NCBI GenBank assembly: GCA_037013495.1
Contig: CM072807.1
Span: forward strand, 12,501-76,500
Direction of reading: 5' to 3'
Source: Hippophae tibetana
Lineage: Eukaryota > Streptophyta > Magnoliopsida > Rosales > Elaeagnaceae
Length of the DNA: 64,000 nt
Made by a program: the position numbers and the translations under genes. The notes under the pieces were generated by a model. That model was given only the letters and a program-made list of their open reading frames with translations. It was not told the origin of the DNA and did no database searches. Below are positions 43,987 to 55,400 of the stretch, in pieces (position 1 is the stretch's first letter; every line of letters begins with the position of its first letter).

Positions 43987-44751
43987 GTTGTAATGTTTAA
44001 ATGAACAAGTAGCTCTATTTCGTGGTCTGTTAACCAGTGATCTGTGGAAGTCGATTACATGCTCTTGTTACTGGTACAGAGCGAGTAAAATTATGAATAG
44101 CAGAAATCAATCTCCAATTAGTTCTGGTGCGATAAAGATAAGTTGTGCTAGACACCTGTCATTGTTTCTATTGCCATTTCTTCCTGGAAGAACCGATCGA
44201 TTTCTGTAAATGATGAACGAGATACCTGTTGCAAACTAGCGAGTGGATTTGCTTCCAATCTGAAAGCAGCTCCACCATGAACAACCACAAACCAGTGCGC
44301 TATGAACGACCTGTAGAAACGTGTTGAGAAGATGAGTTTGTGGGTATTGTGGACTCTTGAGCGAACTGGAAACAGACTGCATAAATTCACTTGAACGAAA
44401 CTCATCTTCTCAACACGTTTCTACAAGTCGTTCATAACGCACTGGTTTGTGGTTGTTCATGGTGGAGTTGCTTTCAGATTGGAAGCAAATCCACTCACTA
44501 GTTCGCAACAGGTATCTCATTCATCATTTATAGAAATCGATTAGTTCTTCCAGGAAGAAATGGCCAGAGAAACAATGACAGGTGTTTAGCGTAGCTTATC
44601 TTTATCGTACCAGAACTAATTGGAGATCGACTTCCGCTATTCATAATTTTACTCACTCTGTACCAGTAACAAGAGCATGTAATCGACTTCCACATATCAC
44701 TGGTTAACCAAGCCACGAAATAGAGCTACTTGTTCATTTAAACATTACAAC
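43987..44751. repeat. Long inverted repeat (arms 353 and 354 bp, spacer 58 bp)
   Basis: The left arm 43987-44339 and right arm 44398-44751 are reverse complements with only scattered mismatches. Outer ends are GTTGTAATGTTTAAATGAAC and its complement. Inner ends are GAAGATGAGTTT and AAACTCATCTTC around the spacer 44340-44397. A transcript would fold into one long hairpin. Readings through the arms (such as 44148-44405 minus) give no recognised protein. MITE copy 2 is inserted at the outer edge of the left arm. It may be a foldback element or an inverted duplication of an unknown sequence. Confidence 0.9.
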
Positions 44752-45283
44752 ACTTATGTTCAAGAATCAAGATACGTCGTAAATGGTGTTTAGTATTTAC
44801 TGATTTGTTGTGAATCGTCACAGTATTTTGTTTTCCATAATATATATAAAGTATGAGAAAGCAATAGAAATAATTCAAATGCTTATAAATTTATTGGTGG
44901 TTGCAGTGTAGTAATTGAAAATCTCCTCAGCTCTTTGACGGGATACATTTCACATATTCTACAAGAATACGCTGCTGGCAAGAGCCACCTTCTCGATAAA
45001 ACAAGAGAAGAGTTACAACATTTGCTTAACAACCCTACTTTTCCAAAAAGCACATCAGCGTGTTATTTAGCTACCACTATTTTTATCCTTTACTTCTTCA
45101 ATTGAATTTGAATCAGACCTTTGAGGTACACAAACATCCTATTAAAAAAAATTACTTGAGAGTAATCTTGAAGAAGAATATATAGAAATGGAGACATGCC
45201 GTTGTCGTTGCCATTGATGCCAAAATTATGTTAGCTCTACCTACTATAATACACTGATTATAGTTCTTTCTATTTGACAGGGC

Positions 45284-48200
45284 TTAGTAAACCAAATACT
45301 GCTTCAAGTTTTTGATTCTTTTCTTGTTCTTTAGCTTCCTAAACGCACATGACTCAATTTGCCTTATTCTCTCTCGACTAACTCTCATTAGCTCCCCTAT
45401 CTCTTGCAATGTTTTCATCCTTCCATCTTCCATTCCAAACCTCCATTTAATTACCTGTTTTTCTCTTGGATTTAGACTATCCAATACATTTTCCAGGTCC
45501 TGTTTCATAAATTGCCTAATCAGCACGTCTTCCAATGTTTCTGCTTCAGGATCAGCAATCACTTCCTGAAAAGAAAGACATATATGTCAAAATGTTGGGT
45601 TATGTAGTAAAATTATGACAAAGATTTGCACCAGATAGATGAACCAAGTTAGAAGAGAACAGACCGAAAGTTTCAGACTCTGGTTGATCCCTATCTTTTG
45701 CTCCAGTGACCTAGGTGCTTTTGGGATCAGTAAAACCGCAGCAATCCTCTTCATTGACAAGCCTGTAGCCTCTGCAATTTCTTTATCATCAGGTTGTCTT
45801 CCATTTTCACTATACAATTGTTTTCTAGCCTCTTTCACTCTATAACTTGCCTCCACCACGTGAAACTGTTTCAGCAGAATTATTACAAATGAGAGAGTAA
45901 AAGATTGACCAGTAGTTCGCTCTATGACTGGTGTGGTTACAACTTCATCATTCTACCATTAGTGGACATTAATGCCAAGTCATGGTGCCATAAATAGCAA
46001 ATAGAAAAGTGAAGGGAATATACTGGTAAACGAATAGTTCTGGATTGTTCTGAAAGAGACTTGCGAACTGCCTGTTTAATCCACCAGTGAGCGTAGGTTG
46101 AGAATTTGAAACCCTTTGAGGCATCAAACTTCTCTGCACCTCTCACAAGACCTCGACATCCTTCCTGCAAATTAAGGCTTCTTATCTTTGCACAGGTTGA
46201 ATAAGAGTAACAGTCACAGAATTCAGGATTCACTGCTGATAGATCCCAGTTTCTTGGCTGCAATTAACAGAAAAATAAACATACCTGAACAAGATCCTGA
46301 AGAATCATTCCAGCTCCTTGATAATTTTTGGCAATTGATATAACAAGCCTTATGTTGCTTTTAATCATTTTGTCTTTGCACAAAATACCATAATTCAAGC
46401 GCCTCCTTAAGTTCTTCTGATCAACTCCTGCTGCTGCAGCCCATTGTGCAAAAGTTGGTTGACTGCCACATCTTTCGGCAAGTTCATCCTGAAGTTTTTC
46501 TAGCTTCAGAAGGTCCTGGAATAATAAAAAAAATAGAGAGAGAGAGAGAGAGAATTAGAGGCCATGTGAACTTAATTGAGATGAAGTGAGATATTATGAA
46601 AAACCCTCAGAAGAATGTAACTTAAAGTATGACAAACACCTGTATTCCTTCTGAGAACTTGATCTCTTCTCTTGCAGTAAGAAGCCTAGAAGTGCTAATT
46701 GTTGCTCTCAAGTAACGCAATGGGTCAGAACGATCTACATCTTGTAAAGTACATTTTTTTCTACTTGTAGAACCAGACTTCACAGACACAACACTGGCAG
46801 CAGCCTTCTCTGATGCTCTGGTCCGTTTGGCTTTCCGTTCTATCTGACGCCTTGATCTTACAGCTACACTATTGAAAAGTCGTTCCTGAAAAAGTTCAAG
46901 TTCTGCATGTACTTGCTCTACATCATCAAACTCATCTAAAACATATTGCACGGAAAAGTCATTAACAACTGCAGTTGTAGCTCCCTTGGGATCTCCAACT
47001 TCAGCAAATTCAGTTTTCATATGCAGAGGCCACTTGAAAAGTGAAGCATCAGCATCGGAATAAAGTATAGGTGTACCGTCAGCTTTTGCTGAAGACTCAT
47101 CATTATTAAACAGAAGAGCTGCATCCTTTGCAACCTTAACAGCTGCTTTCGCAAGGGTAACAGCCTCTGCAGAAGCAGCTGCTATTATTGTCTCTTCACT
47201 TGTAAGCAGAGTTTCGGTGGTTATAGTTGTTTGAAGTGCCTAAATATAGACAGAAGCGAATAAAGAGTTATAGATAGAAACCTTTCATCTACTTGTCCTT
47301 CTCTTTGGGCTATATCCTAAGAAAAATGAAAACAGAAGTATCAAATCAAGTAAAATTTATTGGAATAATTTTACTTTTCCAACTAACAAAGCTGTCCAAA
47401 TTGGAAGATTTCTTTGGATAGTCGCAAAACTAACATGAGAAAGAAAAGGAAGAGTATAACAAACACACCCTTTTTTAGATAGAATAGTGACACATCATTA
47501 ACACTAAGCCACAAAATTGCAACTAAGGATAGACACCAAAAGCTCAAGAAAACGGAAAAAATTATTGAAACTATCACCAAGAAAAGGCAAAAATAAAAAC
47601 TTACTTTCTCCATTTTCATAACAGCCACAGGACCTCTTGGAGGCCATCGAATTTCCTCTCCTTCATGGACAACAGGTTTCAGAATTTCCTTGAAAATACC
47701 AGTTGATGACTCCATGTTATCCTGCAGGAAAATTAAATACGGTTTAGCAAAAAGAACAGGACAAAAATATTTTTTTCTATTTATATATCTCATTCAAGCA
47801 AGTTGTAGTTAGTTTTGTTACATCGACTCTTCATTTTTCTCATTAAGTACCATGATCCAACGGGAGGTACTCAAGAATCCAAATTGGTGCAAATTTACAA
47901 AAAAAAAAAAAAAAAATAGGTGTTCATATCCAAAAGTTTATTAATACTCCTAAAATAGTCCATGTAACATAGGTAATTAGATAATATTCCACGGCCCAGA
48001 AAGTTGTTTATTTTAAAGAAAAGGGAAGAGAGTGAATACATTGGTCATGCGGACCAGGTGATCCACTAGGCTCCTTACAGATATGGTTAACTCCTCGTAA
48101 TGTTTCTGAAAGAATAATAGTAAAGCAAATAACGTTTACATCAAGTACGATCAGTTAGGGTCAATCTTAGAAAAATTGCAAAGGCTAATTTGAAACCGTA

Positions 48201-49716
48201 CTTTATAATCCTCGGAGTTGCAGGTATCAATTCTTGCTGCTAATCGTATCCAGAATCCCTCATTAAAGGCCAGGACATTTTCAACAACCAGCTTCTGAAG
48301 CTGTTGAAAAGACAAAACAGGAAATAAGCTTTCCACAATGATAGAGCTTTCATTTCAAGCTTAGGTACTTTGCTTAATTGATATCTACTTACTTCTTTTG
48401 GATTTGCATCTCTCAGCTTATCAATTAGTCTATCCACTTCTACGGTCTTTTTGAATGCTTCCTCAGCATCTTGATTGACTGCACATATTAAAGTTCTCCT
48501 GTTTTATTAGGCCCAAACATAAAATTTTACCATCAAGTGTTCCATCAAAAAGGTTCTCCAACAACATAAATACAAAATTTGAAATATAGCTTCAGCATAT
48601 GAAACAAGTTTAATGATTAAATTCCAAATGCTCTAAATGACCAATACAAGCTGGCTTTTAGACAGTCTAACTGAATGACGGAGCTAAGAAATGATATCAA
48701 CTGTTACTAGAAATCATAACTTAACAACTCCATCAAACATATCAGTTGACAGGATCCATAAGCAACATCCAAAAGTAAAGCCGACAATTAGTTCCAAATG
48801 ATTCAGTGTTTTTAATCATAAAGAACATGGAAGAAAAAGTTGATCAAGTCTTGGGTTGCAATTGTGATAAATTTGAATTTCTCTATTCAACCAACATAGT
48901 CACTATGTAGAATTAAAGAAATTACTAAACTGGCTATAACTCTTGCATATCATGGTAAAGAGAATAAAGAAAAGGAGAAGAAGGTGTGTGTGTGTGGGGG
49001 GGGGGGGGGGGGGGGGACTGAGTCGGTTATCTAAAATGGTCTCCATTCTACGACATTTTATTTTGAAAGAGTGTATAAGCTAATAACAATAACAAGATAA
49101 GTTGCAAACCCTCTCTTCAGTAATCATTTCATATCATATGTCCATAAGGACCATAACTAACAAATTTGAAGATGAACCTTAACTGACATTGCAAACGACT
49201 ATGTTCCAGAAAGAAAAAGAGAATGGGAACATTTATAAAGAGGAAAAATATACCTTTTCTTGGACTTCGTTAGATGGGTGAAACCAAACAGTTTCAGTCC
49301 CTGGATTGGCAATGCTCCAACATTCCATCTCTGGGGCAATGAATTGTGTTTTTTATAACAACAAAATACCTACGAGAACAAAATCACCATCAATTCAAAG
49401 GCCACCAAAATCATTCACATCATAGCTCATATGGTCCAGTGGAAAAAAGTTAAAAATCCTAAGACAGTGATATTTCTATTCGACTAAAGTACCTCATATT
49501 TTCTAGTCGATGAAAGGGTTAATAGGAAGAACATACTAGTTCAAATGAGCCAGGGAGCTAACTCTTTGAGCAGCAGTAAATTAAAGAAAAAATATAAAAA
49601 ATAAAATAAAATAGTAAACGAAGTACCTGGCGAAAGTAAGTTGAAGAAGAAGAAGAGCAACAGATAGGAGGTGGAGATAAGGTTTGGATTGTAACCATTA
49701 ACGTTTGAGCAGACAT
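45284..49716 (-). CDS. SIG2: Plastid RNA polymerase sigma factor (SIG2-like) with foreign N-terminal exons
   Basis: Sigma-70 family factor that directs the plastid-encoded RNA polymerase in chloroplasts. Eleven exons: 49627-49716, 49254-49330, 48393-48498, 48202-48300, 48040-48105, 47605-47721, 46640-47239, 46285-46515, 46024-46164, 45665-45865, 45284-45565. They join in one frame to 669 residues. From residue 186 the protein matches SIG2: TETLLTSEE and [11 protein letters not shown] near the start, region 2 at about 433-509 ([26 protein letters not shown]), region 3 from 510, and the region 4 helix-turn-helix at about 627-650 ([20 protein letters not shown]), ending LKQYLVY. SIG2's own first exon is missing. 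Instead exons 1-6 encode a Ser-rich transit-peptide-like start and part of another plastid protein family. The third-exon acceptor at 48498 is the one that keeps frame. Whether transcripts span both parts is unproven. Confidence 0.85.
47605..49716 (-). other. N-terminal module of an uncharacterised plastid protein, spliced in frame to SIG2
   Basis: Exons 1-6 of the chimeric model encode 185 residues. The first 55-60 are Ser/Thr/Arg-rich with few acids ([20 protein letters not shown], then [10 protein letters not shown]), as in chloroplast transit peptides. The mature part reads [40 protein letters not shown] and later [18 protein letters not shown]. From memory this matches a conserved plant plastid protein family (At4g37920-like, sometimes labelled endoribonuclease E-like), which normally continues with about 200 more residues. 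Those are not found here. The donor after MEK at 47604 is a good GTAAGT. Confidence 0.6.
48996..49016. repeat. Uninterrupted G21 tract
   Basis: Preceded by (TG) repeats at 48983-48996. It lies in the intron between exons 2 and 3 of the SIG2 model, so the pre-mRNA carries C21 and the template strand G21. Confidence 0.9.
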
Positions 49717-49779
49717 TGAAGCTACGGCGAGAGAGAGGTCCTAGTAACCGTTTAATATAACCTACCAAATCTATTCAGT

Positions 49780-50322
49780 CTGGATATTATTTATTTATTT
49801 ATTTTTCAATTGAAGATGTGTAGCTCTAATTTTATTTTCGTTTAATATTTTTTATTTTCTTTATTAATTGGGCCTTGGACCCAACCAAACCCATTAATTT
49901 TTATGAAAAATGGTCGTCAAAATTTCACTGATTAAATCTCCAATGATGATTAACCTTTTAAAATAAAAAAATAATTTTTTTTATCGAATTATTACGATGA
50001 AAAGTACAAAAAAGTTAAATTTCAAAAAAATTCAAAAAAATATTATTTTTTAACATATATATTTAAAATAATAAAATTTAATTCGTGACAATGAATTTAT
50101 GTAAGATATATATGATAAATCTAATTAAAAATATTTAAAAATTTATTATTTTTCTTAAAATTAATTTAATAAAAAAATCTTACCCTTTTTCTAACATAAT
50201 AAAAAAATGATATATTTTTTTCTTAAAAACAACGTGATAAAAAAAACTATAAAGCTAAACAAACTAAATGACAAGATTATTTTATACTAATTTTATTTAA
50301 CCTATAAAAATGTGCCTATATT
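49780..50322. other. AT-rich intergenic DNA upstream of the SIG2 model
   Basis: Low-complexity A/T runs with no coding frame. The first ~80 bp upstream of the start codon at 49716 probably hold the leader of the SIG2 chimera. Confidence 0.5.
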
Positions 50323-50632
50323 TAGGGGTATTTATAAACCGTATCGAACCAGATTAAATTAAAAAATCGGACTAGATCGAACGATTTTATAAATCAAACG
50401 GTTTAGTCCAATTTGTATTAATTAAAACAGTTTTTCAAATGATCTTATCTAGTTATATTAATTTTTAAACCGATCGAACTAGATCAAATCAATTTAATAA
50501 TATATTAAAATTTTCATACTATTTCTCATTATAAGTGTCCAAAAATTGTAACAAATCGAACCAGATTGAATGGTTTTATAAATCAAACAATCTGATCTTT
50601 TTTATATCGGACCAGACTAGTGAACATCACTA
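50323..50632. mobile_element. hAT-type MITE, copy 3 (degenerate)
   Basis: Begins TAGGGGTATTTATAAACCG and ends near GAACATCACTA. It shares the AAATCAAACGGTTTAGTCC and AATAATATATTAAAATTTTCA blocks of copies 1 and 2. The flanks CCTATATT and CCCATATT form an 8-bp duplication with one mismatch. The oldest of the three copies by divergence. Confidence 0.75.
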
Positions 50633-50959
50633 CCCATATTTCATGATTTTATCTCACTAAATATGATTTGTTTTTAATTTATTAGGTTGCTAAATCTTCT
50701 TAAATTTTATTACAACTAGTGGATTATATCGCTCAATATAATAAAAATAATTTAATTTAGATTTTTAATGATTTTAAACATTATTATCTCTTTTATACTA
50801 AAACTTACCTTTAAACCATTAATGATTTCCGAAATGAAACACCCATATTATTTGTGCTTCCTTTGTCAATTGTGCTTTGACATGTCTATTAGGAGCAGAA
50901 AAGGAAACACCCATAATCTATAAACTACCCATGTGGAAGATATTTGTTCATATTAACCA

Positions 50960-51745
50960 TTCAGTGAAGTAGATTGGACATTTCTTCCTAAAAATTTAAA
51001 ATCTACCAAAAAAAAAAAGACTGCTGCTTGTACTTCTTCAAAACCAGCATCATCTTCATCTAATGCCTCAGAAACTATGCCTAATACTAATACTAACACT
51101 ACTAGTTACATAAAAACCATCCAATTAGATCAACAATACCCACAACACTAGTTTCAAATGACAGCATGATTAGTTCTCTTTCAGTAGGTCAGGCTCCATT
51201 TCCATCTTCAACATACAAGTTGGATGATAAATGCTAATAGAGACGAGGGTTCACATTCAGCAACAACCACCATATCTGATTACTTGATGGAAACACTACC
51301 TGCCTGACATGTTGAAGATTTTTTTATCCTTCTTTCCATTGTAATGACTGGTGTAAGTTTTACTACCTGCCTGAAATGCTAATGATAAGAATTTCTGTCA
51401 AATTTTCTTGATCCTTTGTTTATAATATATTACATTGGTACGTGCTGCAGGGCATTAGGATTTCAGTGGTAACTATGGATGAAAATGATAAGATCAATAG
51501 AAACTCTTTCTTATCAGAAGATTTAGCAAATTGGGCACCTAATAAGAATTTCTGTCGAATTTTCTTGATCCTTTGTTTATAATATATTACCTTGGTATGT
51601 GTTGCAGGACATTAGGATTTCAGTGCTAACTATGGATGAAAGTGATAAGATCAATAGAAACTCTTTCTTATCAGAAGATTTAGCAAATTGGGTACCTCGA
51701 ATTTTCACTCCAATCCCCTCAATGAACAACTTTGGTTAAGATCTC
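50960..51745 (+). pseudogene. B-box zinc-finger (BBX20-22-like) gene fragment with duplicated last exon
   Basis: Translated pieces include a Ser/Lys-rich stretch near 51000-51080 (KKKTAACTSSKPASSSSSN), ISDYLMETLP then a stop and HVEDFF near 51275-51310, and SFLSEDLANWAP / SFLSEDLANWVP near 51510 and 51670. In BBX20-22 proteins the matching order is an ISEYLxEMLPGWHVEDFL motif followed by a C-terminal (S)E.LG.WVPQAP-like segment, so the resemblance is to the C-terminal half of such a factor. The B-boxes are absent. Stops, including one replacing the W of GWHVED, rule out function. Recognition is from motif memory only. Confidence 0.5.
51385..51698 (+). repeat. 157-bp tandem duplication (two units)
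   Basis: Units 51385-51541 and 51542-51698 are nearly identical, from AAGAATTTCTGTC to TTAGCAAATTGGGyACCT. Each carries an intron end (TTGCAGG) and the last-exon remnant of the B-box-like pseudogene. Confidence 0.85.
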
Positions 51746-52121
51746 CAAGATTGTGCTTTTTTCTGTTGATACCATTTTCAAAGGAAAATGGGATGACGCA
51801 AAGAGATTTCATTCTCCTAACTCATTTAAGAAATAAGTTGTGAACAAATACTAAACTGCAGTATTTAGCATAAAGTTCAATGTGTACAATACAAAACTGA
51901 CATTGCATAACATAAAATGCAGCTTAAGCATATATGTTTCCTTCTATACATGAAAAATGAGTAACAACACATCCTATTGCATCTTGTAAAATCAAGCAAC
52001 ATCTTGCATATGATGTTTCCAGATGCAGTAATTCCTTTGCTTCTCTTTCTTTTTTCATCTGTCCCTTTTTTTATTTTACAACTGCCCACAATAGAAGAAA
52101 TAAAGTATTCATATACCTTTT

Positions 52122-52271
52122 AAAGAGTTACATACAGGCAAACTAATAAAAGAATACAATTTGCAGTGCCGTTTCACAAACAGATGAATGCAGGATAAAG
52201 AGTTACGTAAAGGCAAACTAATAAAGGAATACAATTTGCAGTGCCATTTCACAAACAGATGAATGCAGATA
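52122..52271. repeat. 75-bp tandem duplication downstream of the kinesin gene
   Basis: Units 52122-52196 and 52197-52271 differ at only a few bases (AAAGAGTTAC...GATGAATGCAG). They lie 230-370 bp beyond the kinesin stop codon, in its 3' flank or untranslated region. Confidence 0.85.
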
Positions 52272-52496
52272 ATCCTGCAAAATAGAAATTAAATCAAATA
52301 AATTTGATATTTTACTAAAAGATCCATACTTTGGAAGTAAACTGGATGCTAAGCAATTTGAATAACAAAGCCAAGAAAGTAAATATATGTACAGCCATCT
52401 CTGTTAAACAGTAAAATGATTATCCCAGAATCAAGCTAAAGTTAAATGAGAGACAGAATGTAGTTCAAACCTTCATTGTAAGGGTGTAAAACAGGG

Positions 52497-55400
52497 TCAA
52501 GATGTAAAGGCAACCAGCCTATCTGATATCTTGGTGCGACAAATGGGACACTCAGAACAAGCAAGTGAACAAGATTTACACACTGCAAAAGAAGCATAAT
52601 GGGTTGTTAGACAATAATATGAATATCAGAGCAAAACTTACAAGTGGTAACACAAAATGACTTACAACAAAAATGCCGGCAGGGCAGAAGAATTGCTGCA
52701 GTTGGTGATTCAAAACATACTTTACATATATGGGAATGGGCATCTCCATACCCTAGGTATTTGAGTTCCTTTTCTTTCATCTCTTGCATCCGAGCCTGAA
52801 AATAAGAACATAAGTTTTAAGACTAAATACCTCCTCTGAGTGATTAATGTTCAAACTGTAGGGTTACACTATCAGATGACGACTTAGGGTTCACAAGAAA
52901 CATTAATAATGTACTACATAATTTCTCAGTGCCCTTATACCTTAAGGCGAAGAACAAGCGGTTCTTCCTTGGAAACTTCATTGGCTGGTTTTGAGTAGTC
53001 ATAGACCTGTTTCTCTCCAGGACCAACAACACTGTCAGTGTCACCTGTTTTATAGTCATTCACACTTTCAGGTGCATCATTCTGCTTATTTTCAGTACTT
53101 ATCTCAGGGACAACTCCACCCTCTTTCTTCAACTTTGCAACAAGCACCCACATGTTTGCTAAATCATTTTCCAGAGCTTCCTCTCTTTTCTTTGCCTCTT
53201 CAGCCTTCTTTCTGTATTCATCTTCAATAAATTCCTTTTCAGCAAGAGCAGCCTCAAGTGCAACCGCTCGCTGCTTTCTTGCCTGCAGTTCCATCTTTAA
53301 ATCATCTGGATCAAAATTCCATAACTCAAAGTCACCACTTCCCATCCCTGATATTTCATTACCTCGACCAGGTAGTAGCTTCCCTTTTCTACCAGGTCTG
53401 GCACCATCACTGTACTTGCGGCCAACCCCATTAACAGATTGTGTGTTCCTAGAATTGGCTAGTTCTCGAGCAGACATCAATTCTTTTTCTAACTTTGCAT
53501 TTTGAACCGAGAGCTTTGTCACCTCACCAGCCAAATTCTTCAACTCTACAGCAGCAGCAGATGCCAATTCCTTAGCATAAGAAGCCTCTTCTGCAAATTT
53601 TTGATTCTGGACATGTAACCCACTGTTTTCCTCTGAAAGTTGAACATGCTCCAGCTTTAATTTTTCTTTCTCAATTTCCTAATCAAAGAAACATGATCAT
53701 TAGCCAGTTTTCAAACAATAAATGAAATGAGCATAATAAGCTGATAAACCACAGCAATGCCAACTTTTATACAAAATCAACGGCAACACATTCAAGAATC
53801 TAAACATTAATCACCTGAGATTGTAATTTCTTTTTCAACTCATCAGCATATTCTTGAGATATACACTGCTCAGAACCAAGGGACAGTTTCTCACTGGTTA
53901 GTGAAGTCAAACGCTGCTCTAGGACTTTTATTTTCTCTTGCAATTCCTCAATCTCAGCACACTACAGAAAACCAAACATATACTAATTAGGACCCAAATC
54001 ATAAGAATGAAATAAAACTTATCATGGATCACTTCAACATTTCATTATTATTGAATCATTTCAAATTAGAAAGGAATTTCAAAAAGCATTCGCATGCATT
54101 GTGCACATGGATGCGATGGAACATAAATAAACTAAAACAGATGAAAGAGGAAGATTGATGTTCTCACCTTATTTTGCAGTTGCTCCTGCAGAATGCGGTT
54201 ATCTGCAGATTTTATCTGCATCAAAAGCTTGATTAAGTATTCTTACCATGGAAAGAAAGTGCACAGGAAATACAAAACACACTCATGTCGTAATATTGCA
54301 ATGCCAATTTCATGTCCCTAACAATGTAATGTAATGAAACATAAGCTCACCTCTAATTCAAAACCCTTTTCATTACATTGGGTCATCAGTTTCTTTACCG
54401 TCTGTTGCATCAAGCAAAAGGAATTAAGCAATAACTTAGATGTTTACCCATATATCTACAAAAATGTCAAAAATAATTATTAAAGATGAGAACAAAAATT
54501 CAAACCACCTGCTGCATATCGACCAATGATGCATTTGCAATTGAACCTTCACCACGTTCAACAATGCGTTGTTCCAACACCCTCATTTGCCTTCTTTTTT
54601 CTTGGATATCATGCTCTAAGTTCTCAATCTGTAATCAAGTAAGAAAAAAAAATCCATATTTGCTCCATCCGATGGTAAAAAAACTAAGGATACTTGCATG
54701 AAACTCAAATAGATTGTAAAACGATTCGAATATTTAATAATTAAAACACAAAAGTGCTGGTTAGAAGAGGGGGCAGAGAAAAGGATTGGAGCAGATGGAT
54801 TAAGGGGAACTCTTCTAGAGCCTGCAACAAGATCACAGTATGAGAGGAGCTATATACATTACAAGTTTAATTGTCATACACATCCTAAATAAGTAACAGC
54901 CAGCGCATGAGCCAAAAGGACACAAGATCCCCAACTCAATCCTCAATAAATAGGTTATAAGCTAAGAAAGAAAATGAGTATGATGTAAATTTCATTTTAA
55001 CCATGATATGTGTCAATGGACCAAAAACAAAGAAAGGCATACTTGAGTCTTTGAGCTATCAGGGTCATCTACGGACTGTTCCACCAATCGCTTCAAGGTG
55101 CTAGTGCCAAATGCAATCTCTCCTGCAAGCATTTTGACTTGTTCGACTAAAAGGTCTATCTGATCTGACATTGTCATTCCTCCCTGAAATCCAACATAGT
55201 AACATATCATTCCTCCCTGAAATCCAACACAGTAACATATACCAGCCGACATCTACAGTTAAAACATTATAACTTTAAAAGTCAAGATAGTAGATGAAAG
55301 TGCCAATCACATCTGATTAATAAGACATTTAAAAAAAACAAAAATGAATGATGAGCAAATTTTTAAGGTATTTGAGAACAATGGGTCTGTAATTCTGTAT

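Noticed and set aside
44148-44405. Minus-strand ORF of 85 codons in the left arm of the inverted repeat
   Set aside because: No similarity recognised, and the matching frame in the other arm is broken. The frame also runs into the spacer. Kept as part of the repeat.
47383-47604. Hydrophobic extension after MKMEK that looks like membrane segments
   Set aside because: It is intron read-through: a good GTAAGT donor lies at 47604 and the next exon continues in frame at 47239.
49254-49330. Alternative reading [19 protein letters not shown] of the second SIG2-model exon
   Set aside because: It looks protein-like, but it meets stops at the junction with the next exon for both possible acceptors. 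The other frame joins exon 1 and exon 3 without a break.
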